DNA from: Pseudomonas fragi
Lineage (GTDB): Bacteria; Pseudomonadota; Gammaproteobacteria; Pseudomonadales; Pseudomonadaceae
Assembly (NCBI RefSeq): GCF_900105835.1
Contig: NZ_LT629783.1
Coordinates: 2,535,001-2,599,000, forward strand
Length of the DNA stretch: 64,000 nucleotides
Reading direction: 5' to 3'
The notes under the pieces are model-generated. The model was not told the DNA's origin, searched no databases, and saw nothing but the letters and a program-made list of their open reading frames with translations. Every line of letters starts with the position of its first letter. Positions within the stretch are counted from its first letter, which is position 1. Positions 27,801 to 36,750 of the stretch are shown here, piece by piece. The position numbers were made by a program, and so were the translations under genes.

Positions 27801-27862
27801 CACTCACTTGCTCACGATGTATATAAGTAAGTTGGTATTAATACTTTCGTGAGCAAGTTAGC
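27801..27862. repeat. Stem-loop with embedded TAATAC motif
   Basis: ACTTGCTCACGA (27805-27816) and TCGTGAGCAAGT (27847-27858) form a perfect 12-bp inverted repeat. Its loop contains the GTATTAATAC palindrome counted as motif copy A. No T-run follows, so this is not a standard terminator. Confidence 0.6.
27834..27849 (+). promoter_or_regulatory. Tad-locus motif copy A, upstream of TadG-like gene
   Basis: GGTATTAATACTTTCG, about 155 bases before the TadG-like start. It shares TTAATACTTT with the copy before flp and TTAATAC with the copies before pprB and the Gly-rich lipoprotein. Confidence 0.45.
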
Positions 27863-28004
27863 GCCCTGTCTGTTTTTTTGATTAATCGTTCACAGCACGC
27901 CTATAAAACTGGCAACTGGCCAGCGCACTGATCACTTCTTGTCTACACTCGCTGAAACTTTGGAGAGTTAGCGCTGGGCAATGTTCCAGCATCAGGAGTG
28001 CTCG

Positions 28005-29975
28005 ATGTCTCCCCAACTACGCGGTATGGGTTTTAATGGTTCCCGGCAACAGCGTGGTGCGATCGGCCTGATGGCTGCCGTGACCCTGGGCATGGTGCTG
28101 CTGTTTATGTTGCTGGTGGTCGACAGCGGGCGCCTGTACCTGGAGCAACGCAAGTTGCAGCGGGTGGCGGATATGGCGGTGCTGGAGGCGGTGAGTCGGG
28201 GCGGCAATTGCACCGGCACCAGCACGGCCGCGGGCTTCGCCAACCAGAGCGCCACCCGCAACAGCTTCACGCCCGGTAGCGTACAAAAAGTAAACACCAC
28301 TTGCGGTACTTTGAGCACCAACAGCAGCCAGTTACGGGTATTCACTGCGGATGCGACCAAGTCCGATGCGATCCGGGTGATAGCCACCACCACCGTGCCT
28401 ACCAGCGTGGCCGGGGGGTTGTGGAGCCTGTTTTCCAAAGGCGGATTTAACCTGAATACCAATTTGACGGCGAGTGCGGTGGGGAGCAATGGTGGGGCGC
28501 CGTTGGCGCAGTTGACTATTCGTAGTGCGCTTCTGACCATCGACAGTACGCAGTCTCCTATTTTAGATCAACTTGTCGGCGGGTTACTGGGCGGTTCAAT
28601 AAAAGCAGGCATAGTGTCCTGGCAGGGGCTGGTGGATACAAATATAAATCTGCTGAGTTATTTAAATCAGTTGATTTCACTCAACGCCAACGCCGGCAAC
28701 TTAGACCAGCTATTGAAAACTAACATTCATGTTACTCAACTATTAGATGCTGCCATTACCGTACTGCAAAAAAATGGCCCAACGGCCGACGTCGCAGTCA
28801 AGGGACTCACCGCAATACGCGCAGTCGTCAGCTCCACTCAAGTATTAAAACTGGGGGACTTGATCAATGTACAAAGTGGAACACCCAACGCCGGCCTCGA
28901 TACAAACTTGCGAGTTTTTGATCTCTTACAGGGCATTGTTCAGCTTGCGGGACAACAAAGTGCTGCCACAGTCAATGTGCAAATAAACCCTTTCAATCTG
29001 GTCAACATCAACGTCTACACCAAGATCATTCAACCGCCTCAGCTTTCTGCCATTGGCAACCCAGCGCTAATACGAAACAACCCTACCGGCCCCAATCAAA
29101 TATCTGTGCGCACTGCACAAGTACAGACGAGAATACAAATTGGGCTTCCCGTATTGAATGCGCTAAAGCCACTGACCGACCTGATCACAAATGCTTTATC
29201 CACCGTCACGGAAATTGTTGGCAAACTTTTAAACCTTAAATTAGTCGATGCCATCTCATGCTTGTTTAGCTGTGATTCAGTGGCCAGTATCAGCTTGGTA
29301 AATGACATCAATGTTTATATAGAGGCTGCCAGCGCCAACAGTTATGTAACAGACTACCGGTGCACAAGCGACACCTCTAAGAGTTTAACTGCCCAAGCCA
29401 ACACCGCCCTGGCCAAAATCAGCATTGGTGCTTCGCCGTCAACGGGTATGTTGCCAACCGTTGACGTGGCAACCAACAGCTTCATCATTTCACCTGTGAA
29501 GCTTATAAATATCAACCTGAAAACCTGTGCACTACTTGGTCTTGGCGGGTGTTCAACAGGCGTAGGCGATGGAGGCAGTTTTAACTTACTGGTTCAAACA
29601 AACCTGTCGCCGACCACTCAAAGCCTGGATTACGCCTCTCCCACACTGTTGAATATCAATCAAGCCCCGTATTACAAAAAGTTCGGTTCAAACGCTAACG
29701 TGCTAACCATTGGAAGTGCCTCAGGCAGTATTGTGACAACCTCATATACTCCCCCTACGGGCAAATCAGTCACTGGATCCCTTCTTCAGGCAGTCGCCGG
29801 ATTGATAACAACACTCACCACCGACATTGTGTCGGCCCTGAATAAAGTACTGGTTTCTCTGGTTAACCCGATCATCAACACCTTGCTAAGTGCTCTGGGC
29901 GTGAATGTAGCCGTGGCCGAAGTCGGCGCCAACCTCTCCTGCAACCAGGGTGGCCGCGCCCAACTGGTGCTTTGA
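28005..29975 (+). CDS. tadG: TadG-like Flp pilus-assembly protein
   Basis: A 656-residue protein. Residues about 12-60 form the TadE/G-type N-terminus: RQQRGAIGLMAAVTLGM, a single hydrophobic membrane helix, then VDSGRLYLEQRKLQRVADMAVLEA. The remaining 590 residues are predicted periplasmic, Asn/Thr/Ser- and hydrophobic-rich (many LLG, NIN, LTI segments) and end with a Cys-containing VGANLSCNQGG. ATG at 28005 with AGGAG upstream was chosen over 27981. The first ~500 bp are GC-rich like the neighbours; from about 28,550 on the coding sequence is visibly AT-richer. In P. aeruginosa tadG lies beside pprB; here it lies beyond pprA. Named by N-terminal similarity and context. Confidence 0.75.
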   Translation: MSPQLRGMGFNGSRQQRGAIGLMAAVTLGMVLLFMLLVVDSGRLYLEQRKLQRVADMAVLEAVSRGGNCTGTSTAAGFANQSATRNSFTPGSVQKVNTTCGTLSTNSSQLRVFTADATKSDAIRVIATTTVPTSVAGGLWSLFSKGGFNLNTNLTASAVGSNGGAPLAQLTIRSALLTIDSTQSPILDQLVGGLLGGSIKAGIVSWQGLVDTNINLLSYLNQLISLNANAGNLDQLLKTNIHVTQLLDAAITVLQKNGPTADVAVKGLTAIRAVVSSTQVLKLGDLINVQSGTPNAGLDTNLRVFDLLQGIVQLAGQQSAATVNVQINPFNLVNINVYTKIIQPPQLSAIGNPALIRNNPTGPNQISVRTAQVQTRIQIGLPVLNALKPLTDLITNALSTVTEIVGKLLNLKLVDAISCLFSCDSVASISLVNDINVYIEAASANSYVTDYRCTSDTSKSLTAQANTALAKISIGASPSTGMLPTVDVATNSFIISPVKLININLKTCALLGLGGCSTGVGDGGSFNLLVQTNLSPTTQSLDYASPTLLNINQAPYYKKFGSNANVLTIGSASGSIVTTSYTPPTGKSVTGSLLQAVAGLITTLTTDIVSALNKVLVSLVNPIINTLLSALGVNVAVAEVGANLSCNQGGRAQLVL

Positions 29976-29996
29976 CCTAGATGGAGTGCAATACCT

Positions 29997-30083
29997 TGTG
30001 GGAGCGGGCTTGCTCGCGATTCAGGCACCTCGGTACATCTGATATACCGTGGTGATGCAATCGCGAGCAAGCCCGCTCCCACA
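29997..30083. repeat. Paired REP-type palindrome
   Basis: Inverted REP cores between the convergent TadG-like and pprA genes. Confidence 0.9.
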
Positions 30084-30103
30084 TCAAAAGCGCAGCGCTG
30101 AAT

Positions 30104-32857
30104 TCAGCCTGCTACCACCGGCAACTCCACACAAAACCGCGCGCCGTGTTCAGTATTGCTCACGCTTAACCGCCCGCCCATGTTGTCGATAATGCCGTAA
30201 CTCACGGACAGCCCCAGCCCCGTACCCAGGCCGATGGGCTTGGTGGTGAAAAACGGCTCGAAGATCCGCTCCAGCAGGCGCGGATCGATACCGCCCGCGT
30301 TGTCGTCAACCAGCAGACGCACGCTTTGCCCATCGGACTCAATACTCAGGGCTATCCAGGGGGCAAAATCCTGGTCGGTTTCACGTTTGCTCATGAGTGC
30401 ATCACGGGCATTGACCATCAGGTTGATCAGCACTTGCTCAAGTTGGTCTACATGCCCGCGTACCTGTACTTCGCACACTTGCCCTTCGTTGCGCAATTCC
30501 ACGCCCTTGCCGCGGAAACCTTCGCCGAGCAAGGCCACGGAACCTTCCATGGCCTGCGTCGGGTTGAACACTTGCTGTTCAATTTCAGAACGACGGCCAA
30601 ACACCCGCAAGTGGTCCACCACCCGCGCCGCACGCTGGATCTGGCCGTCGATACGGGTGAGCTTGTCCTGTAAATAGTCGATCTGCGCATCGCCATTGCC
30701 CAGGCGCTTGAGCACGTTGACCACGGCCATGCGCATCACGTTCAGCGGCTGGTTGATTTCGTGCGCCAGCCCCGTGGCCATTTCGCCCAGGGTGGCCATT
30801 TTCGCGCTGTGGGTCAGTTGCTGCTGGGAGCGGCGTACTTCGGTGTTGTCGCGGCCCACGGCCTGCACTTCAAGCAAGTTGCCCAGTTCGTCGAAAATGC
30901 CCCGGTCGGACCACACCCACCAGGCATATTCTCGCCCCGGCAGTTGCAGGCTGATTTCCGCCGTACTGACCGGTGCCTGGGGGGTCAAGCTGGCAATACG
31001 CTGCACAAAGGCCTCGCGCTGCTCTGTGGATAACCAACTGCTCAGGTTGATGCCCGGCAGTTGCGCAGTGGTGCATTCCAGGTAGCTGGCCAACGGCTGG
31101 TTGCCGAAGGTCAGGGTCAGGTCGGGCAGGTAACGGCAGATCATGGCAGGCGAGTCTTCAACCAGAATCCGGTAGCGCTCCTCGCTGTTTTTGACTCGCT
31201 CGGCCGCTTCGGTGGCCTCGGTTATGTCCAGCCACAAACCGACCACTTCCACCGGCAAACCCAGGTCGTTACGCAACAGCTTGGCTTCATCCAGCAGCCA
31301 GTGATAATCGCCACGCCGATCGCGAAGGCGATAACGGTTGCGGGCGCTGCCTTCGCGCAGCAACTGCCGGGTACGGCCAAAAAACTGTTCGCGGTCATCG
31401 GGGTGGACCCATTCGATCAGGGTTTCGCTGGTGCATTCTTCCAGCGTCCAGCCCAGCAGGGGCTTGAGGCTGCCACTGAAAAATGCCGGCACCAGCGCAC
31501 CTTCAACATAGCGCTGTACATAAATCACCGCCGGGGAACTGGCGATCAGGTTGTCCAGCCGCGCATGGGCAGCCGCGACCTGTTGCTGCTGGTTCTTGAT
31601 ATCACTGACATCCAGCATATAACCGACGATACGCCGCCGGGTGCCACTGCCCAGCATCTGGCCTTGAATCCGGTACCACCGGGCTGGTTCTGTGCTCCCG
31701 GATTGATGCAACCGGGCGAACAGCAATAATTCCTTGCCGTGCTCCAGCAGCTCATTGAAGCGACCGCTGAGTTCATCCCGATCCGCCGGGTGAAACAGCG
31801 CCAGCCATGCCTGACGGGTCATGGCCTGTGGCTCGGCCACCGCATCCAGGTTGATGGCCAGTTGCGGGGCCAGTTCCAGCAGTTCGCTGGTCAGCGACCA
31901 CTCCCACCAGCCGGTGCCGAGCAAGCCTTGCAGGGCCTCCATGCGCTCGCTCTGCTGCAGGTGCTGCTGCTCACGCAAACGGTCCAGCAGCGGCGCGGCC
32001 AGGGCGGCGCAGACCTGCATCCAGTCGCTTTCACTCATTTGCGGGCCATGCAGGGACGCCGGATAAAACCCCAGCATCAACCAGGCACACAAACCCTGCT
32101 GGTCGCTGTAAGGCACCAGCACGCCGTCGGCATTGCCAAACAAGTCGTTTAACCGCGGGTTGCCGTCGCGCTCGACACGCAGGGGCGACGTTGCGCAAAG
32201 CGGGTCAAGCAAGCTGCCCAGGTTTTGCTCGGGCAGCCACAGTTGCGGCGCATCAAAGGCGTGATATGTGCTGTGCATGTACCAGGAAGCCCGCGGGTCT
32301 TCGCGCAGGGCCAGCGCCATGCACGGCACCCGGGCGTGCTGGGCGACGCTGCGCAATGCTTCGTGCATCACCTCGGACAGCCGCTGAGCACTGCACTGGC
32401 GCAATTGTTCGCCCAGGCTGAGGATCAGTTGCGTGCAGCGCTCGCGGCTGCGGGCTTGCTCGCTGCCAAGGCGCAGGTCACTGATATCCAGCAACTGCAA
32501 AAGCCAGGCGTCGCCCTGGGGCTGTACCCAACCCCGGGTATGCACCACACGCAGCCCCGCGCATTGAAAATCCAGGTCAAGGCTGTGGCCAACCCAGTCC
32601 GCCGGTACGCCCTCAAGGGCCAGGGTACTGCCCGGCACCAGATAGCTCAGGAGCAGGCGCGGCAAGCCATCACTGCTACTGCGGGCCAGGCCGTAGCGTT
32701 GCAGGCCGTGGATCTCAATGACGTGCCCCTGCTGATCAAGCATCAGCCGGATACCCGCATGGGTGCGTGATTGCGGATCGCTGGATTCAGGCAAGCGCTC
32801 GTCGGTCCGTCCCAACATGCGCCCGAACAGCCCGTCACTAGGGGACAAGTTGAGCAC
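30104..32857 (-). CDS. pprA: Multi-PAS sensor histidine kinase, PprA-type
   Basis: A 917-residue soluble-looking kinase without obvious membrane helices. After about 300 residues with a GAF-like region come three PAS/PAC modules (for example WWEWSLTSELLELAPQL, SSPAVIYVQRYVEG, LVEDSPAMICRYLPD), then HisKA with ATGLAHEINQPLN (H699) and a HATPase with DNAGGIDPRLLERIFEPFFTTK and GLGTGLGLSVSYGI, quoted as key pieces. It should phosphorylate PprB. The GTG start at 32857 overlaps the TadE/F-like stop by 20 bases; a later ATG (MLGRTDER, 39 bases downstream) is a possible alternative. Placement in the tad locus matches P. aeruginosa PA4293. Confidence 0.85.
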   Translation of the reverse strand: MLNLSPSDGLFGRMLGRTDERLPESSDPQSRTHAGIRLMLDQQGHVIEIHGLQRYGLARSSSDGLPRLLLSYLVPGSTLALEGVPADWVGHSLDLDFQCAGLRVVHTRGWVQPQGDAWLLQLLDISDLRLGSEQARSRERCTQLILSLGEQLRQCSAQRLSEVMHEALRSVAQHARVPCMALALREDPRASWYMHSTYHAFDAPQLWLPEQNLGSLLDPLCATSPLRVERDGNPRLNDLFGNADGVLVPYSDQQGLCAWLMLGFYPASLHGPQMSESDWMQVCAALAAPLLDRLREQQHLQQSERMEALQGLLGTGWWEWSLTSELLELAPQLAINLDAVAEPQAMTRQAWLALFHPADRDELSGRFNELLEHGKELLLFARLHQSGSTEPARWYRIQGQMLGSGTRRRIVGYMLDVSDIKNQQQQVAAAHARLDNLIASSPAVIYVQRYVEGALVPAFFSGSLKPLLGWTLEECTSETLIEWVHPDDREQFFGRTRQLLREGSARNRYRLRDRRGDYHWLLDEAKLLRNDLGLPVEVVGLWLDITEATEAAERVKNSEERYRILVEDSPAMICRYLPDLTLTFGNQPLASYLECTTAQLPGINLSSWLSTEQREAFVQRIASLTPQAPVSTAEISLQLPGREYAWWVWSDRGIFDELGNLLEVQAVGRDNTEVRRSQQQLTHSAKMATLGEMATGLAHEINQPLNVMRMAVVNVLKRLGNGDAQIDYLQDKLTRIDGQIQRAARVVDHLRVFGRRSEIEQQVFNPTQAMEGSVALLGEGFRGKGVELRNEGQVCEVQVRGHVDQLEQVLINLMVNARDALMSKRETDQDFAPWIALSIESDGQSVRLLVDDNAGGIDPRLLERIFEPFFTTKPIGLGTGLGLSVSYGIIDNMGGRLSVSNTEHGARFCVELPVVAG

Positions 32858-33281
32858 TCGATTCGGCTTTCAAACTTGTCGGCAGGTTAGGCACTGTGAT
32901 GATTCCCAATTTGAGCACCGGCATGATGGAGGTCAACGCCGTGGCTGGCAGCGTGACGCTGGCGGTCAGCACCTTGGTTGTCGCGTTGTAGGTAGCCGCC
33001 GGGACCAGACTGCCCTTGACTGCCGTCGGCACCCAGCTCAGTTTCTCGTTCAGTACGTTCTTGGCCAATGTCTCCACCAGCCCGCCATAGTTGGCCGCCG
33101 TCGGGTCCACCGCCATGCTGCGACGCACCGCTTCGGCCGTTGCATTATTGAATGACTGCACCAGCAACAGCGGCAGGCTGTAGCTGACCACGCCGTAAAG
33201 CACTGCGAAAAAAATCACGAACACCAGTGCGAACTCAATCGCTGCAGCGCCCTTCTGCTTTTTGCCAAGTCTTGTTTTCAT
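32838..33281 (-). CDS. TadE/TadF-like minor pseudopilin
   Basis: A 147-residue protein beginning MKTRLGKKQKGAAAIEFALVF, a TadE-type prepilin-like leader (G-A-A-A-I-E-F) followed by one hydrophobic helix FVIFFAVLYGVVSYSLPLLL. The remainder is periplasmic. Cleavage by FppA before AAAIEF is plausible. The longer frame upstream was rejected because the leader fixes the N-terminus. It corresponds in position to P. aeruginosa PA4294. Its end overlaps pprA by 20 bases, so pseudopilin and kinase are cotranscribed; the prepilin peptidase gene is divergent 71 bp away. Confidence 0.82.
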   Translation of the reverse strand: MKTRLGKKQKGAAAIEFALVFVIFFAVLYGVVSYSLPLLLVQSFNNATAEAVRRSMAVDPTAANYGGLVETLAKNVLNEKLSWVPTAVKGSLVPAATYNATTKVLTASVTLPATALTSIMPVLKLGIITVPNLPTSLKAESSAQLVP

Positions 33282-33297
33282 GACTGCGTCTACCCTG

Positions 33298-33309
33298 ACT
33301 GTCGACAGT
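33298..33309. promoter_or_regulatory. 12-bp perfect palindrome in the tadE/F-fppA gap
   Basis: ACTGTCGACAGT in the 71-bp gap between divergent genes. Could be an operator; no factor can be named. Confidence 0.3.
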
Positions 33310-33352
33310 AATATCATCATAGAATCATTGGTAAAAAACGGAGGCTCTTTAC

Positions 33353-33826
33353 GTGATCCAGTTAGCGGTTGTGTTGCTGTGGTTTGTTGCGTGCTCCATT
33401 CAAGACCTGCTCCAACGCCATATTTCCAACGTGCTGACAGTGGGTGGCGCAGCGCTGGCGCTGTTGTATCTGCTGTGGGCCGGTCACACCTGGCTCGGTG
33501 CAAGCGCAGCCGAAGGTGGCTGGGCGCTGCTGGTCGCGCTGGCACTGACACTGCCCGGTTACGCCCTGAACAAGCTTGGCGCCGGCGACGTAAAGCTGTT
33601 GATGGCCCTGGCGCTGGCAACCGATCGTCCGACAATTCTGGGGACCGTTATCGGTGCTGGCATCTGTAGTGGCATCTGGTGGTTTTTCGCGTCAAAAATA
33701 CTGCCGTCAATAAATCAAAGAGTTAAGACGCTCCCATTTGCCAAAGACGTCCCAATGTCAAAAAAGCTTCCCTTTGCGCCCTTCCTTTTCGCGGGGTTTA
33801 CCCTGACAATGGCTCTGCTTCGCTAG
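33353..33826 (+). CDS. fppA: Type IVb prepilin peptidase TadV/FppA
   Basis: A 157-residue polytopic aspartyl peptidase (A24 family) that cleaves the Flp leader. The catalytic aspartates are D18 (SIQDLLQRHISN) and D79 in LGAGDVKLL, the GxGD motif. About four to five membrane helices. It is the short TadV form without an N-methyltransferase domain. GTG start with GGAGG 8-9 bases upstream. Precedes pprB on the same strand, with a 117-bp gap holding motif copy B. Confidence 0.9.
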   Translation: MIQLAVVLLWFVACSIQDLLQRHISNVLTVGGAALALLYLLWAGHTWLGASAAEGGWALLVALALTLPGYALNKLGAGDVKLLMALALATDRPTILGTVIGAGICSGIWWFFASKILPSINQRVKTLPFAKDVPMSKKLPFAPFLFAGFTLTMALLR

Positions 33827-33836
33827 CCATTACGAA

Positions 33837-33858
33837 GGATTAATACCTTGTACATAGT
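33837..33858 (+). promoter_or_regulatory. Tad-locus motif copy B, upstream of pprB
   Basis: GGATTAAT-ACCTTGTA-CATAGTCG, about 90 bases before the pprB start. It matches the flp-upstream dyad in the left half (8/8), most of the spacer and five of eight right-half positions, suggesting pprB has its own, possibly autoregulated, promoter. Confidence 0.5.
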
Positions 33859-33943
33859 CGTAAAGTAGGTCTACGTTTAATTCAATCGCCGCAAGTAAGT
33901 GGACCAAGATGTCCCTGATTGGTTTACCAGGAAGGAGAACCGC

Positions 33944-34726
33944 GTGAACACGTCCAACCCCCTAATAAAAGTGCTCGTGGTCGACGATCAACCATTGATT
34001 GTCGAAGAACTGTGCGAATTTCTAGAAAGCAGCGGTTACCGTTGCGTGCCTTGCAATACAACCCGTGAAGCCATCGATGCTTTCGTTGCCGATTCAGAAA
34101 TCGGTCTGGTGCTGTGCGACCTGCACATGCCCGACAAGAACGGCATCGAACTGACCCAGCACCTGCAAAAACTGGCGGGCAAGCAGCGCGCCTTTGAAAC
34201 CATCCTGCTGACCGGTCGTGCCGACAAACAGGATGTGATCAAGGCCCTGCGTATCGGTATCGCCGACTACTATCAAAAGCCGGTCGACCTCAATGAGCTG
34301 CTTGAGGGCATCCAGCGTCAGGAAGCCATTTTGCGTGAACGCCACAAAAGCGATCAGCTGGGCCACCTGAACCAGAAACTGCAGTACCTGGCCGAATCCA
34401 TCGATGACCTGTATCAGGACATGGAATCCGCCCGCCGCCCTCCGCAAGCCGCCACCCACCCCTTGAACAATCAGGAATCAGGTGAAGGCCCCTGGCAACA
34501 GATCCCGACGATTTTCAAACAGCTGTCGCCACGCCAGCTGGACGTGGCCAAGCTGGTGAGCAAGGGCCAGACCAACTACCAGATTGCCTGCGACCTGGGC
34601 ATCACCGAAAACACGGTCAAGCTCTATGTATCGCAAGTACTGCGCCTGCCCCATATGAACAACCGCACCCAGCTGGCTCTGGCGCTGTCGCCAAACGCCA
34701 CCGCCCATCGGCAAACTGCGCATTAA
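33944..34726 (+). CDS. pprB: Two-component response regulator PprB (LuxR-type)
   Basis: A 260-residue NarL/LuxR-family response regulator. The receiver domain has VVDDQ (D14, D15), phosphoacceptor D59 (LVLCDLHMPDK), T90 and K112. A helical linker precedes the C-terminal LuxR HTH (SPRQLDVAKLVSKGQTNYQI, LGITENTVKLYVSQVL, key segments). Start is the GTG at 33944 with GGAAGGAGAA upstream, not the GTG at 33899. In P. aeruginosa PprB activates tad/rcp/flp, fimbriae and the BapA adhesin; here it sits between fppA and the tad operon, so the same control is expected. Confidence 0.92.
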   Translation: MNTSNPLIKVLVVDDQPLIVEELCEFLESSGYRCVPCNTTREAIDAFVADSEIGLVLCDLHMPDKNGIELTQHLQKLAGKQRAFETILLTGRADKQDVIKALRIGIADYYQKPVDLNELLEGIQRQEAILRERHKSDQLGHLNQKLQYLAESIDDLYQDMESARRPPQAATHPLNNQESGEGPWQQIPTIFKQLSPRQLDVAKLVSKGQTNYQIACDLGITENTVKLYVSQVLRLPHMNNRTQLALALSPNATAHRQTAH

Positions 34727-34737
34727 CTCTGCGATCA

Positions 34738-34827
34738 CTGTGGCGGTGCGACCTGCTCGCGATACAACTGGCGCGACAGGCAAGTGACACCGCACCGTTC
34801 CCATCGCGGGCAAGCCCGCTCCCACAG
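34738..34827. repeat. Paired REP-type palindrome, degraded left half
   Basis: The right half is a good REP core; the left half is degraded (TGTGGCGGTGCGACCTGCTCGC). Located between convergent pprB and the DUF3613 gene, where P. aeruginosa carries tadG. Confidence 0.7.
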
Positions 34828-34876
34828 GTCTTGCGCCGCGTACTGCCTGTGAGGGCCCGTTCTTGCAGGCAATGGC

Positions 34877-35143
34877 TTATTCCTGACTGGCTTTACCACC
34901 CTCTTTCTGCCCGTAGTACTCCGGAATCTCGTGTTTATAGCTGTCCAGCCAACGCTGCAGGCTGAGTTCACGCTCCGCCGGACTGGCCGTCTGGCGGATG
35001 GGCGACTGGACGCTGCCGCTCACCTGTAACTGCAACCAGTTCTCGGTTTGTTGCTGGTTTTTGGGTGTAGGCCCAGGCTCGATAGCCAGCGCACCCAACG
35101 GCAGCAGGGCCAGCAGCACCCCCACACGAATAGATAAAGTCAT
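34877..35143 (-). CDS. DUF3613 small exported protein of the tad operon
   Basis: An 88-residue protein with a signal peptide (MTLSIRVGVLLALLPLGALA, cleavage after ALA) and a mature part containing the DUF3613-type pattern ENWLQLQVSGS...AERELSLQRWLDSYKHEIPEYY (key residues only). It is the last gene of the minus-strand tad operon, 17 bp after tadD, with GGAGGTTTGCC before its ATG. Equivalent in position to P. aeruginosa PA4298. Periplasmic accessory protein of unknown role. Confidence 0.82.
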   Translation of the reverse strand: MTLSIRVGVLLALLPLGALAIEPGPTPKNQQQTENWLQLQVSGSVQSPIRQTASPAERELSLQRWLDSYKHEIPEYYGQKEGGKASQE

Positions 35144-35160
35144 GGCAAACCTCCAACGCG

Positions 35161-35850
35161 TTATTTGACGACAGCCACCTGATTGCTGGCGACCTTGGCT
35201 TGAGCTTTCAAAGCTTGTGCCCGGTACTGGGCATCACTCACCTGTTCGGGGGTCAGGCCCGCGCGGGTTACCAGTTCTGCGGCCTGCTTCCACTGGTCCT
35301 GATAAATCAGCAGGGTCACCAGATTCAATGCCGCCGGCGATTCATCCTGCTTGAGCTCCAGCGCGGTCAAAAACTCGAACCGCGCCTCATCAACCCGCCG
35401 TTGATTGAGATACACCACGCCCAGGTCATTGCGGATCTTGGCATCGGTGGGCGCCATTTGTGCCGCACGCTCCAGATGGGTGATCGCCAGGGCATTATCG
35501 CCATGCCCCGCTGCCAGCTGGCCCAGACCATGCTCGCCTTCGGCTGCCAGGCACGAGCCCAGCAACCCCTGGTACAGCGGCCCGGCTTCATCGCGACCCA
35601 ACTGGCGATAGATCCGCGCCTTGCGCAGCTGAACCTGCGCCGAGCCCTGAGGCAGGTTTTGCAGGTTGGCCAGGCTGGCGTGCAGCTTGCCTTCCTTGGC
35701 CATGTCATCGGCCAGGTTCAGTGACAGCTCCTGGTCACCACTCAACTTGGTACAACTGCCGCCCATGGCCATCCACGGCGGATTACTCTGACCTCCTGTC
35801 GCACAGCCGCCCAGCATCAGCAGCCCACACACGACGATGACAGCTTTCAT
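35161..35850 (-). CDS. tadD: TadD tetratricopeptide-repeat lipoprotein
   Basis: A 229-residue lipoprotein with lipobox LGGC (C16), then several TPR-like helices (GDNALAITHLERAAQMAPTDAKIRNDLGVVYLNQ, in pieces, and RRVDEARFEFLTALEL). TadD is the pilotin-like or assembly protein of the Tad secretin complex at the outer membrane. ATG at 35850 was chosen because AGGGG lies 7 bases upstream; an ATG two codons earlier lacks that spacing. Starts 14 bp after the tadC stop. Confidence 0.85.
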   Translation of the reverse strand: MKAVIVVCGLLMLGGCATGGQSNPPWMAMGGSCTKLSGDQELSLNLADDMAKEGKLHASLANLQNLPQGSAQVQLRKARIYRQLGRDEAGPLYQGLLGSCLAAEGEHGLGQLAAGHGDNALAITHLERAAQMAPTDAKIRNDLGVVYLNQRRVDEARFEFLTALELKQDESPAALNLVTLLIYQDQWKQAAELVTRAGLTPEQVSDAQYRAQALKAQAKVASNQVAVVK

Positions 35851-35864
35851 GTTCATACCCCTGG

Positions 35865-36749
35865 TCAAGAGAGAAAGGCTCGCGAGATAGCGACAAAACT
35901 CGGCCCGGCCAAGACGATCATCAAAGCGGGGAACAGAAACACCATCATCACTACCGACATTTTGGCGGACATTTTGGAGATGTACTCCTCCATGCGGGTC
36001 AAACGACGGTCATCCAGCAGCTCCTTGAGTGCCTGCAATGACTTCATCGCGCCACCACCCTGCTGAATCAATTGCTGCAGAATCACGCAGGTGTCATTGA
36101 ACTCGTCCACATCCAGCAGACTCGCGGTTTTGCTCAGTTCCTGGTTCAACTCCAGCCCCGAGTCGACCCGGGCCAGAACCACACGCAACTCACCGGTCAG
36201 CACCGGCAGCAAGTGCCGCGCTTCCTGGCTCAATACCCGCAACGCCTGTTCGACTGCCATGCCCGACTCAAACAGAATACGCAGCAACGGGATAAAGGTT
36301 GAAACTTCGATCGCCACTTCCTGCTGGCGCCTTTTTGCAGCATAGGCCAACAATCGCTTGGGGATCAGATAGCCCAAAGCCAGGGAGAACAGCAACACCA
36401 CCAGCAGATTGCCCGAACGCGGGAAAAACAGCTCATGGCCCAGAAACACCAACCCGGCAAAGGCTATCGGCGTGCCGATCTGAAAGGCGGCAAACAGCGA
36501 GCGCTGACTGGCGGTACGCCAGCCGATGCGGTTGAGCAGGGTCTGGGTCTCGCTGTCCATCGACACCGAGCGCTGGCCAAACTTGCTGTTGCCCACCGCC
36601 CGCATCCACAAGGTGAGCTTGCCGGGGCCGGTCTTGTCACCTTCCAGGCGCTGCATGACCCGTTGCTGGCTCACGCGGTCCTGGACCACGTTATTGATCA
36701 GCAGCGCCATGGCGCCCAGCAGCAACACCACACAAATCAAAAAGGCCAT
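35865..36749 (-). CDS. tadC: TadC inner-membrane platform protein
   Basis: A 294-residue GspF-like type II secretion platform protein. It has an N-terminal helix (AFLICVVLLLGAMALLI), a central pair (FAGLVFLGHEL, LLVVLLFSLALGYLIP), the T2SF domain with LLRILFESGMAVEQALRVLSQEA as landmark region, and a C-terminal helix VVMMVFLFPALMIVLAGPSF. Partners TadB to form the membrane platform for Flp assembly. Start at 36749, one base after the tadB stop. Confidence 0.92.
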   Translation of the reverse strand: MAFLICVVLLLGAMALLINNVVQDRVSQQRVMQRLEGDKTGPGKLTLWMRAVGNSKFGQRSVSMDSETQTLLNRIGWRTASQRSLFAAFQIGTPIAFAGLVFLGHELFFPRSGNLLVVLLFSLALGYLIPKRLLAYAAKRRQQEVAIEVSTFIPLLRILFESGMAVEQALRVLSQEARHLLPVLTGELRVVLARVDSGLELNQELSKTASLLDVDEFNDTCVILQQLIQQGGGAMKSLQALKELLDDRRLTRMEEYISKMSAKMSVVMMVFLFPALMIVLAGPSFVAISRAFLS

Positions 36750-36750
36750 G

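Noticed and set aside
32838..33635. 265-aa version of the TadE/F-like protein
   Set aside because: The upstream part is antisense to fppA and low-complexity Arg/Pro; the pseudopilin leader begins at 33281.
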